From: Euglena gracilis
Lineage: Eukaryota > Euglenida > Euglenophyceae > Euglenales
Assembly: GCA_039621445.1 (NCBI GenBank)
Contig: CP154955.1
Coordinates: forward strand, 14,137,307-14,201,306
Length of the DNA stretch: 64,000 bases
Direction of reading: 5' to 3'
Position numbers and translations under genes: made by a program. Positions 19,232-28,089 of this stretch are shown here, in pieces. How positions within the stretch are numbered: position 1 is the stretch's first letter; every line of letters begins with the position of its first letter. The notes below the pieces were generated by a model. That model searched no databases, was not told the origin of the DNA, and saw nothing but the letters and a program-made list of their open reading frames with translations.

Positions 19232-20875
19232 TTTTCAGAGTTTTCAGCAGCAAGAATAAACGATAAGCTCCTCCAGGTTGAAAGAGACCTAAAGGAGAAA
19301 TCGTCATCTTCCACAGTCGCAGTCCCAGCACCGGTTGTGGTGCCTGTAGCTGTGAATGTGGAACCACTAATAGTGATGCAGAAACCGGCTGACCTTGTTC
19401 AGCCTGTTCCCGCACGAGCCACCCCTGAGATTGGTTTTGTTTTGGAACCACTTGAAGAAGGTCCAACCCCATTGTTTTCAGGATCTTTTCCTTCATTGCA
19501 AAGCGGGAATCAAGGTCCCACTTATTCCATTCGACCAGTTTCTGCGGGGTGTGGAACAGGGGGTTAGCACCATCCGGTTTTACCCCTGGGGGGTGACCTG
19601 GTGGTGTTAGAAACTGCCAAGTCGGTTAGACCTCCCCGATTCGACGACAGGTCTCCTGATTGACAGAATTTTGAGGCAGATTGGGAAATGTATTGGCAGG
19701 CCATTTCCCTGGGGAGGGAATACGGGGAGGCAATGAAGCTGCAGATTTTCGAGTCCTGTTTGTGTGACAGTCTCAAACAGGAAATTAAATTTCTGCAACG
19801 TTCGGGTGCAAAGCCTGGATTCACGCCAGTTTTTGCGCGGATCAAGGCGATATATGCACCTGAAAGTAACTTTGAATCTAGGAGGGCTTGATATAACATT
19901 TCATTGAAGACCCCTAGAAAGATCACCCGGGAAGATTGGAATGATTTTTGGGTGAGGTTTATGTCAGCCCAGCTCAGCTTGAAGGATACATCTGCCGAGG
20001 AAGCAATTCGGTTGCTCCTCAACAGAGTTCCTGAATTTATATCGAAGTGGATTACTGAGGATTCTTGCATTAAAACACAGAAAAATCCCCGTGTCAGGAT
20101 GTTTGCCCCACCTATTTGTCAGATCAGGTGTTGAGCAACACAATTATCAGTTTGGTTGGCACTCCCCCCAAGGCAGTGAAATCCATGGGAGGGGGAGAGT
20201 ACATTGTCGCTTTTGACTCCAGGACTCCCATGGAAAGGTTGATCAATTTTAATGGGAGGCGGATTGCCAATTACCCCAGACCCCTGCAGATCGAAGGAAT
20301 AGAGTGGAAAATCACCCTGGATGAAATTTTCAGGCTGGTGGATGACAAATTGTGGATCCGCGAAAGACAGGATAAGGTCCTGAATTTCAACGACCACAAG
20401 CCCCAGTATACCAAAAACACACGCTTTTCTCCCAAAGTTCTCACCATCGAGCAGGGTGAGACTGAAATTGAGGGGGAGATTCTCAAGGTGGCAGCAAAGC
20501 GTGAACCGGCGAAGAACGTTGACCCGGTTCAACAGCCAGCCCAGCCAGCCCCACCACAGGTGCAGCCAGTTAAAGCTCCACTTGAGGTGCGGCCCCCCCC
20601 AGCAAAGTTGGCAACACCCACCCGCAAACCGGCAATCAGGTTGTTACTACTGTGGTGCCCCGTCTCACTTCAAAAGGGAATGCCCAGAATACAATGCACT
20701 CTTTTGCTCTTGGAAGAGGAGCAAGGGAGGCAAGGGCAAAGGCTTTTCAGATTGGGGGAAAGGGAAAGGGAAAGGGAAAGGGCCGAACGCCTCTCCTCAC
20801 CAGCCAGTGCAGGGTGAAGGGAAGGGCGAGGGCCCGGCCCAGCCCGCACCTGCTCGGCCTCAGGATGCTGAGTAG
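19232..20875 (+). pseudogene. gag: Ty3-like Gag, capsid-like and nucleocapsid region, broken
   Basis: Fragments in successive frames read as one protein. A helical capsid-like region (FEADWEMYWQAISLGREYG, then KTPRKITREDWNDFWVRFM) is interrupted by stops near 19565, 19665, 19890 and 20132. A segment from ~20135 includes EIFRLVDDKLWIRER. A CCHC zinc knuckle, CYYCGAPSHFKREC, lies at about 20642-20683 and is followed by a Lys/Gly-rich tail. The knuckle binds retroelement RNA. Several breaks are at homopolymers, so sequencing error and real decay cannot be separated. Confidence 0.65.
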
Positions 20876-21236
20876 GGGGGCCTGGGGTTTTGCGAGGGAG
20901 GGGGCAGGACCTCTGGCTGTCAGGACCCCTCCGCAGTGAAATGTGCTAACCACCCCAACCCTAAATCGAACCCGAAACCTGCCTTGCACCTCTGCCCATT
21001 GTCACAAACCGTTGAGTCAATTCCTCCAGTGCGTCTGCCTTCCAATTGTGGGAGTGCAGTGGCAGTGCCCCCATTGACAGGCTTCTTGGGGAGCCAGCCC
21101 AACCACTCCAGAATTTCCCAGCTTTCTCCTCGCAAATTTAACGGTCAGCATGGCAAAGGGAAAGGTTTTGTGGGTGGCCCATCTCACCATCAGGACCCCC
21201 CACAGGTACCAGGAACCACACAGTCGGGTGGTTCCC

Positions 21237-21743
21237 AGAAAAAATTGAGCATGCTGGATCTGTTTTCTGGAACCAACAGCGTGGGAAAAAACTTTCAGGA
21301 CCAAGGGTACGAAGTCATTTCCCTAGACATCCAACCCCACGGAAAACCCACGATTTGCAGGGATATTTTGGAGTGGGATTACAGGGAGTTTTCCAGCAAT
21401 TACTTCGACGTAATAGCGGCTGGCCCTCCCTGTGAAGACTACTCCAATGCCAAGGTACAGAGACCAAGGGATTTCGAAAAAGGCTGATGCCCTGGTTCAA
21501 AGAACTCTTGAAATTATAGAGTACTTTCAACCACGGTTTTGGTGGATTGAGAACCCCAGGTTTGGGTTTCTGCGATCCAGGAATTTTATGCAGGATTTGA
21601 ATTTTATCGATGTGGATTATTGCCAATTTTCTTGTTGGGGCTACCAGAAGCCAAAAAGAATTTGGTGTTGTCCACGAATTGCGGCCCTCCTCAATGTTTT
21701 GTGTGATAAACAGACCTGTGAAAACCTGGTGGTGACCCCCTGA
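21237..21743 (+). pseudogene. C5-cytosine DNA methyltransferase domain inside the retroelement (frameshifted)
   Basis: The order of motifs is that of C5 methyltransferases. Motif I (SAM binding) is MLDLFSGTNSVGKNF, followed by EVISLDIQPHGKP. Motif IV has the catalytic Cys in [17 protein letters not shown] (about 21406-21456). Motif VI is [12 protein letters not shown] (about 21535-21570). Motif VIII-like is [15 protein letters not shown]. The frame breaks once at an A5 run near 21477-21481, and motifs VI-VIII continue in the shifted frame. Motifs IX-X and a clear target-recognition domain are not seen, so the domain is short (~165 residues). It lies between the Gag zinc knuckle and the retropepsin, so it would be made as part of the polyprotein. 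It could methylate cytosines in the element's own DNA copy or in the host. Confidence 0.82.
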
Positions 21744-21782
21744 GGCACCAGGAGACACCGAGAAAGGCTGGGTGGAAATGAG

Positions 21783-23306
21783 ATGAGTTTTTCACCCAAG
21801 CAAAAGGGGAGGATGCCTGGTGCATTGGTGGATTACCTGATGAGTGCACCCCCATTACGCAAGGGGAAAATTCATTCGGGGCTGGGTGAAAGGACCTCAC
21901 CCCCAGTGAAATTGCCCACTGAATTTATTCCCCAGCGGTGCTTGAACCGAGTGTCGAAGTTCAAGCTGAATAAAATCGTGCAAACAGGCGAGGATTTACA
22001 ATTGCTCATGAGACTGTTTGTACGATTGCCAAACGGTGAAGGCATGGTTTTGAATGCCCTCATCGATACCGGGGCCCAGGTGAACCTGATTAAGGCAGGT
22101 TTGCTTGAGTCCAGGTTTTTGGAATATGCTGATCAGCCAATCAGATTGGTGACATCTAACAATCAAGTAATGGATGGTGGAAATAAGAAGGTCACATTGG
22201 GGGTGACCTTCCGACAGAAGTTCAACGGGGAATTCCTGCCGAATCTGGTCTCGTGTGAGACGGAATTTTATGAAGCATCCATGGAGGTGAATGCAATTCT
22301 GTCTTTTCCATGGATGTCCCAGAATCACATTGGCGTTTTCCCCGACCATAAAGCCTTGGCCATTGATGAACCGTATTTTGCTCTCCTGTACGGTTGGACA
22401 GGAGAGAGGAAACAAAAGAGGAAACGGTGTGGGAAGGACCAAAGGAGACGTGTGAAGATGATCCGTGAGGAGGAACCACAAAGGTCCGGAATCCCAACAC
22501 AAGCTCCCGTTTCACAGGATTTTGACACTGAGTTTGAACAAAGCCTGTGGAAAATGAAGCTGCAAGTACCACCTGAGGGTCACAATAGTGACGGTGAAAA
22601 GCTCACCCGGGCTGAGAGGAGGCGCATTGCCAAGGCGTTGCAGCACCAGGGCAATTCCAAGGCCATACGCAACATCGTTGAGGCACGTGAGGAGGAAAAT
22701 GTGGATCCCAGAATTTTTGACCTGCAAGAAAAAATTCAGAGGGATTATGACGGGGTGGTCTTTGACAAGGAACCGCTCAAGGACCCACCTGTCAGAGGCC
22801 CACATGGGTGTGCTTCAATACCCCTCAAGGAAGGTGCCGTACCCACCCGAGCCAAACCTTTTCGCTTGCACGGGGAGAAGTTCGAGGCCCATTGCAAAGT
22901 GACAAGGGAATGGCAGGATCGGGGGTACATTGAAAGAATTCCTGAGGGGGTGGTCAGCGAATGGATGTCCAATACCTTTGTTGTTCCGAAAAAGGATGGT
23001 GACTGGCGAGGGGTGGTAGATATGAGAGGTCCGAATTCTCAGACTCGGATGATCTCATATCCACTACCTGTGATTGAAGATTTGTTGGTAAAACAGGGTG
23101 GAAGGCAAATTTTTTCCATCATGGATTTGAGACAGGCCTTCCACCAGCAACCCTTACACCCAGATAGTCGACCCATCACAGCTTGTTACACTCCACTGGG
23201 GGTTTTCCAGTGGAGGGTAAATGTAATGGGTCTGACGAACGCCAGTCAACAGTTCCAACAGATGACGGAGGATGTTTTATCATCGGTGAGGCAAAGTGAA
23301 TGGTAG
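21783..23306 (+). CDS. pol: Ty3-like Pol: retropepsin and N-terminal half of reverse transcriptase
   Basis: 507 codons. An aspartic protease of the retroviral type is seen at NALIDTGAQVNLIKAGLLE (about residues 91-109), with the flap region following. A charged linker leads to RT: GAVPTRAKPFRLHGEKFEAH, FVVPKKDGDWRGVVDMRGPN, and IFSIMDLRQAFHQQPLHPDS with the first catalytic Asp. Then comes PLGVFQWRVNVMGLTNASQQ. The frame ends at a TAG just after EDVLSSVRQSEW. The last homologous residues are near DVLSSVR at ~23291. The YxDD part resumes 4.0 kb downstream at ~27292. Confidence 0.88.
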   Translation: MSFSPKQKGRMPGALVDYLMSAPPLRKGKIHSGLGERTSPPVKLPTEFIPQRCLNRVSKFKLNKIVQTGEDLQLLMRLFVRLPNGEGMVLNALIDTGAQVNLIKAGLLESRFLEYADQPIRLVTSNNQVMDGGNKKVTLGVTFRQKFNGEFLPNLVSCETEFYEASMEVNAILSFPWMSQNHIGVFPDHKALAIDEPYFALLYGWTGERKQKRKRCGKDQRRRVKMIREEEPQRSGIPTQAPVSQDFDTEFEQSLWKMKLQVPPEGHNSDGEKLTRAERRRIAKALQHQGNSKAIRNIVEAREEENVDPRIFDLQEKIQRDYDGVVFDKEPLKDPPVRGPHGCASIPLKEGAVPTRAKPFRLHGEKFEAHCKVTREWQDRGYIERIPEGVVSEWMSNTFVVPKKDGDWRGVVDMRGPNSQTRMISYPLPVIEDLLVKQGGRQIFSIMDLRQAFHQQPLHPDSRPITACYTPLGVFQWRVNVMGLTNASQQFQQMTEDVLSSVRQSEW

Positions 23307-24451
23307 TCTGATGCACATTGTCCATTAAGTGTATTTTTTTTGTGACGGGGGTATGCGAGGTGTGGTTCACAAATGTGCAGTTGAGACATCAGAAGCATGG
23401 ACATGCCATCCCAGCCTGCTGGTGAGGCTCTGCCTCAGCTCTGGATTTCGCTGAGGTGTGCCCCCCTCCCGCAAACCGTGCCCCTTATGTGCCGACTCAA
23501 AACTAGCTAGCAACCAGGGGTTTTCTTAAGTCGGAGGGGACCCCCCGGGGGGGGGGGGGGTCCAGCCAGCCAAGCTCGAATTCCGCCAGCAGCCCAAAGT
23601 CGGGCTAGGAGCCCCCCCCCGGGGGTCGAAATAAAGTTGGGTCCAGCCCGGCCGGAGGCCAGGCCAGCTGGCTGCAGGCTGCACAGCCAACTAGGCTGCC
23701 CAGCTCACCTATCCCTGGATTTTTTTCTCATCAAGGAAGTAGGCTGTTCCTCCGGTCCCGATCCAGCATTGATCTAGCATGGAGAAGGCAAAAATGCCCC
23801 TCCAGCCCCGGACCCTCCCTCCCCCCCCCCCGGGGGGAGTCCAGCCAGCAGCTCGTTTCCAGCCAGCAGCCTTTTTCCAGCCAGAGGCTGGACCCCCTAC
23901 CTACCAGGGATTTCCTGTATTTTTGTTTCGTGCCACATGAAATCACGAATCACCACAAAAATGGAGCTTTCCCAAAAATCAAAAATAAATCACGAAAATG
24001 ATTTAATGTCTCATGTGAAATCTTCTGGAATGAAGGTGATGATGTTCAAATCCAATTTATACAAATCCATTCACATGCTGCTTCATCTCTTTGGCGTTTA
24101 TGTGGTCCTGAATGATATGCATTTATTCCTCATATTTATGTCTCTCGGTCTGTTCGTTTGTTTAATTGGCTGGAGTCGCCCAAATACATTTCTGGCTTTG
24201 CTGACTTTTCAAAAACCCCATCCCCTGTGGGGCGGGTTCCAGCCAGTACTTTTTCAAACCACAATTTTCCAGCTGGCACGCTGTGCAGCCTCAAAACAGG
24301 ATTTGATATGGAGAGATAAGGCAATTTTAATGGAGAATTTGTTTGCACCACACGCCATGCCCACCCCCAGGAGCAAGTGGGGGGTTAGTTTGTCGGAACA
24401 CAGCTTTCCAAAGTGGATTCAGGTGGTCCGGTTTGCGCCACCCCTCTCCAG

Positions 24452-24557
24452 GACTTGGACACCGTATTTGTGTTCCACAAGGGGCTGGGGATGCGCCTCC
24501 ACCGGGGGTTCCTCGCGCGGTCTGTGGATACGATGCATTACCTCCGCCAACTCCTCG
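24452..24557 (+). CDS. Class-3 lipase fragment, exon 1
   Basis: An acceptor CTCTCCAG ends at 24451 and a donor GTATTA starts at 24558. The 106-base exon starts DLDTVFVFHKG and continues RLHRGFLARSVDTMHYLRQL, matching the 'xxVHxGFxxA...' segment of class-3 (fungal/plant type) lipases just before the nucleophile elbow. It ends with one base of a split codon, which pairs exactly with exon 2. Upstream exons are not seen. Confidence 0.65.
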
Positions 24558-24586
24558 GTATTACCCCAGCCATGAGGGGTCAGACT

Positions 24587-24755
24587 CATTTGTGTGTGTG
24601 GTATGTGTGGTACCTGTGTGTGGTATGTGTGTGTGTGTGTGTATGCGTGTGGTATGTGTGTGTATGTGTGTGGTATGTGTGGTATGTGTGTGTGGTATGT
24701 GTGGTACGTGTGTGGTATGTGTGGTATGTGTGTATGTGTGTGTGGTGAGATATGA
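24587..24755 (+). repeat. TG-rich microsatellite
   Basis: Irregular TGTGTGGTATG units, low complexity, in the first lipase intron. The Cys/Val and His/Thr frames read here are artefacts. Confidence 0.9.
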
Positions 24756-25789
24756 CGTGACGCGATGTGCTGTGATGTGGCACGTGTCGTTTTGACCGAA
24801 GGGTACTACATCTGCCAGCAATCTTGTTGTGGCCAACAGCGTCTTCCCTGGACCTCGGATCCCCATCCTCCCATGAGTGAATTTCATTTGATGTTCATTT
24901 GACACCTGCCCATCCCCTTCCCCCCTGGGGGGGGTGGATTTTCAAGAGTGGTTGGGTGGGTTGGGGCCGTTGCACCCCGGGGGTGAGTTTGGGCCGGACG
25001 AGGACGGGCTGTACAGTTTTTTTATGGAATTTTTAATGGATGGGATTTGGGTGGATGGGTCGACCCCTCCCAATGCATGGGTGGGTTTCCAAAAAAAAGG
25101 GACTGCAGAGGGGGACCCCATTTGGGGGGATTTGGGGGGGGGGGGCGGATGGATGAGAGGTCTTTCGGCTTCAAGGATAAGTGGTTGGGGGGTCAGGACC
25201 ACTCTCCCCTCTCCTGGACCACCCTCTCCCTGGATGTTGGGAGGGGGGTCCGAACCTCCACCTCCCTTCCTTAGCAGGTTCCCAAAATGGGAAAAATTTT
25301 CTTCTGGTGCACAAACAAGCAAAAAAACCGCCTTTTTTTCCTCTCATTTTTGAACATGTTGTCCATTTGTTGATGTTTTTGGTTTTTTCCACACGTAAAA
25401 AAAATGGTCAAAACATTTCAGAAAATGAGCATTTCTGAGAAATCAGGGACTTTTCCACCAATTCTGGCCCGATTTCCGGCCTTTTGTCTGTCCACAAAAC
25501 CGAAATTTTTCTGGGCCCATGTCAGTTTCGAAGTGGCAGGGGGGTCCGACCCCCCCCCCTCAAGGCTTCATTTCTATCCCTGGGGGGGGGGGGCAACAAG
25601 TGTTTCCCAACCAGCCCCCAAACTCTCGACAAACCTCTCAGGGGTTCGTTAAGCAATGTTGCGGTCGGTGGAGGGGGCGTGGTTCAGGGTTTGATATGAG
25701 GGGGTGTCCGGAGTCGATCGGAAGGGTGACCCCTATCCCCCCTTGACCACCGGGGGACCCCGCACCAAGCGCCTACGAAATGACAGGGC

Positions 25790-26045
25790 GTGACTGGCTG
25801 TGAAGGCCCTCATAGGTGGGATAGGTGGGGCTCTGTGTTGGGGCGTGACAGGGTGTGACTGTGCATGACTGGCTGTGAGGACCCAGCTGTGAGTACTCAT
25901 ACCATAGTATACCATAGCACCCCATAGGCTCTGTCATGGGGCGTGACAGGGCATGACAGGGCGTGGCTGGGCGTGCCAGGGCACGTGACAGGGCATGTGA
26001 CTGGGTGTGACAGGGCGTGACAGGGCATGTGACTGGGTTTGACTG
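25790..26045. repeat. Minisatellite of GTGACAGGGC-like units
   Basis: About 10-11 base units (GCGTGACAGG, GCATGTGACTGG) repeated with variation, immediately upstream of lipase exon 2. It has no coding value. Confidence 0.8.
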
Positions 26046-26133
26046 GGTCTGGGACTCTGGATGCCCATCTGTGCCCCCCACCCCTGCTCGTACTGAGCCC
26101 TCGGCCGGCTTCCGGATCGGTGCCCCGCCGCAG

Positions 26134-26216
26134 ACCCCGCCAAGCCCGTCCGCCTGACGGGGCACAGCCTCGGCGGCGCGGTGGCCCCATCGTGGCGCTG
26201 CTCCTGCAGAAGCGCG
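26134..26216 (+). CDS. Class-3 lipase fragment, exon 2 with the catalytic serine elbow
   Basis: Acceptor GCCGCAG to 26133; donor GTACCT at 26217. The exon completes the split Asp codon from exon 1 and reads DPAKPVRLTGHSLGGAVA. GHSLG is the nucleophile elbow of alpha/beta-hydrolase lipases, with Ser as the nucleophile. After GAVA the expected continuation (IVALLLQKR) is in another frame, because of a short C-run indel at ~26184-26188. It is either a decayed copy or a homopolymer error. The end phase, in the shifted frame, matches exon 3. Confidence 0.72.
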
Positions 26217-27070
26217 GTACCTCTCCATCCCCCACCCCCCCCCTCTCACGCCTTTGTGTTGTGGTGTGTGTCGTGGCGGTGTGACACAGAAATGGATTTC
26301 AGACGCCGGACAGGTCGTGACACAAAATTGACCCCGAGACGCAAGGCGGGTTCCTAATCCAGCAGGATTTTGGCTCTGGGTTTTGGGTTCGTTGAAACAT
26401 CCGCAGGCTGACCCAAGGTGACTGGATGCCACCTTGGTAAGTTGACAGGTTGCTGGGGGGGGGGGGGGTTGGCCGACCATTGTTGGCTTTATTGTAGTCT
26501 TTGGTGTTGGAGGTGTCTCCCCATTTTTCCTCGCCATCTGCCCAAGTCGGTGCTTTTCCAGGATCTGTGAGGTTTTTGGACGTGGGACCCAAAGCAGGCA
26601 AGAGGGGGACCTTGGTGGGACCCCTCTTGCCTGCTTTGGGTCCCCTGTGGAGATTTGTTTGCCCTTTTTTGCATCCCACTTGGCCTTCCCGGGGCAAAAT
26701 GTAAGGCTTGCTGAAGTGTGGGATTGCACCTGAGCTTCCGCCTTGTTTTTTCAAGTTCTCGTCAGCTATGTTCTAGGTGTTTTCTCTCGACAACTTAATC
26801 TCTACACCCGTTTTATCCCATTGGATAAACATCAGATTAGTTCATTAGTAAGCTTAGTTTATCACTCATCCTTTTTCTGGACAGATTCCATGTCTGTGGC
26901 ATTCTAGTATATTGCTCACCATCCTGAGTTTGGTTTTTGTGTGACCGCGGCCTGGTTCAAAGTTGACCCCCCCCCGACAAGGTGGCTGGACAATTCAACC
27001 CACAATATTAATTCACAAATTGGCCAGCGTCGCCAACCCAACTCTCTGCCTCTTTGCCTCGATGTTCCAG

Positions 27071-27170
27071 GGTTCAACATCACGGACATTGTCACCTTTG
27101 GTGCACCGAAGTTCACTAACCTCAGAGGTACAGAAAAGGTGAACAAGCTGCCACTGATGCGGATCACTTT
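27071..27170 (+). CDS. Class-3 lipase fragment, exon 3 with the TFGAP motif
   Basis: Acceptor GATGTTCCAG to 27070. The frame reads FNITDIVTFGAPKFTNLRG, then NKLPLMRIT. VTFGAP is the conserved strand-turn after the serine elbow in class-3 lipases, and LPLMRIT corresponds to the strand leading to the catalytic Asp. The catalytic Asp and His exons are missing. The 3' boundary is uncertain (possibly a GC donor at 27172), since the insertion ends and RT resumes ~120 bases later. Confidence 0.7.
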
Positions 27171-27291
27171 GGCAGGCATACAGGGCCATGCTGCAGCCGT
27201 GTTGTTTGGCGGTCGCGGGACTCAATTTTATTTAAGTTTTTTATTTCCAGAAAAAATTGCATACAGACACGTATCCGATGCGGATTGGGTG

Positions 27292-28089
27292 GGGCGTAGC
27301 TGACCCCTTCATCGATGATATCTTGGTTTGAACTTGGGTGGAGGAGGGGGAGGATCTCCTAGCAGCCCACGACAGGGGCCTGAGACGGGTGCTAGAAGTC
27401 CTCAAGGATGCCAAATTGATCTGTGATGTCCGAAAGTGTAAGTTTTTTGTCAAGGGGGTTGCATTTTGCGGCCATGTTCTGGAGAACGGGACCCGTAGAC
27501 CAGAACCTGGCAAGCTCAGGGCCATTGAGAAATGGCAAAGGCCACAGACAATCACGGCCCTTAGAGCATTTTTGGGTTTTACGAACTACTACAGTTCGTA
27601 CGTCAAGGAGTATGCACGGGTTGTGTCGCGACTCCAAGACAAGTTGAAAATTCCACGCAGCGAGGGGAAAAAGGGATCCAAAAAACGAATCACGTGGGAT
27701 AAGGAGGACGAGGAGGCATTTCAGGAAATCAAATCAAGGCTTTGTGGGGAGCTCATCTTGCAAAGGGTGAACCCCGACAAGCCTTTCGTCTTGAGAGCTG
27801 ACGCAAGCCAATATGCAATAGGGGCTACGTTGGAGCAACTCATAGACGAGGATCGGGCACCGACAGTGGAGGATGTCTTGGCGAAAAAGACATCCCCTGT
27901 GGCGTTCATGAGCAGGAAGCTCACGGACAGCCAACGGAATTGGGTGCCGAGGGAGCAGGAAACGTACACCATAATACGGCCCTTCAAAAATGGGAGTCAT
28001 GGATAGGCCTCCAACCCGTCTTGGTGTTGACGGATCACCGGAGCCTGGAATTCTGGGCGAAGGAGGTCCTGGATACCCCAAGCGGACCG
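27292..28089 (+). pseudogene. pol: Ty3-like Pol: C-terminal half of RT and RNase H
   Basis: Resumes with ADPFIDDILV, the catalytic YxDD-equivalent box (FIDD), then a stop and LLAAHDRGLRRVLEVLKDAK. The RT thumb/connection follows (ALRAFLGFTNYYSSYVKEYA), and RNase H begins with FVLRADASQYAIGATLEQ, including its first catalytic Asp. A break occurs near 27980; the other frame carries ALQKWESWIGLQPVLVLTDH. Coding ends abruptly at 28089, where the 3' LTR begins. The C-terminal part of RNase H and the whole integrase are therefore missing. Confidence 0.85.

Larger units (their letters stand above)
23292..27291 (+). mobile_element. 4.0 kb insertion splitting the Ty3 RT and carrying lipase exons
   Basis: RT homology stops at ...DVLSSVR and resumes with GVADPFIDDILV. 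The flanks GGTGAGGC (23286-23293) and GGTGGGGC (about 27286-27293) are 7/8 identical, compatible with an 8 bp target duplication. No clear terminal inverted repeats or transposase are visible. The insert holds G/C-run repeats (23.5-23.9 kb), TG microsatellite, a GTGACAGGGC minisatellite and three exons of a class-3 lipase gene with introns. It is best read as a non-autonomous element that captured genomic DNA, or a segmental insertion. Confidence 0.6.

Noticed and set aside
21783-23306. Reading the split RT as a gene with a spliced intron
   Set aside because: The 4.0 kb between the halves contains lipase exons and repeats and has 8-base near-duplicate flanks, which fits insertion better than an intron.
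24343-24905. Plus and minus frames with Cys/Val or His/Thr repeats after lipase exon 1
   Set aside because: TG microsatellite inside the intron; the exon ends at the donor at 24558.
25773-26729. 318-codon minus-strand frame with Cys-His and Ser-Arg repeats
   Set aside because: It runs through the GTGACAGGGC minisatellite and antisense to lipase exon 2; composition follows the repeat.
17180-28089. Interpretation as an endogenous retrovirus
   Set aside because: No envelope-like frame after pol; the gene order and sequence motifs fit a Ty3-type retrotransposon.
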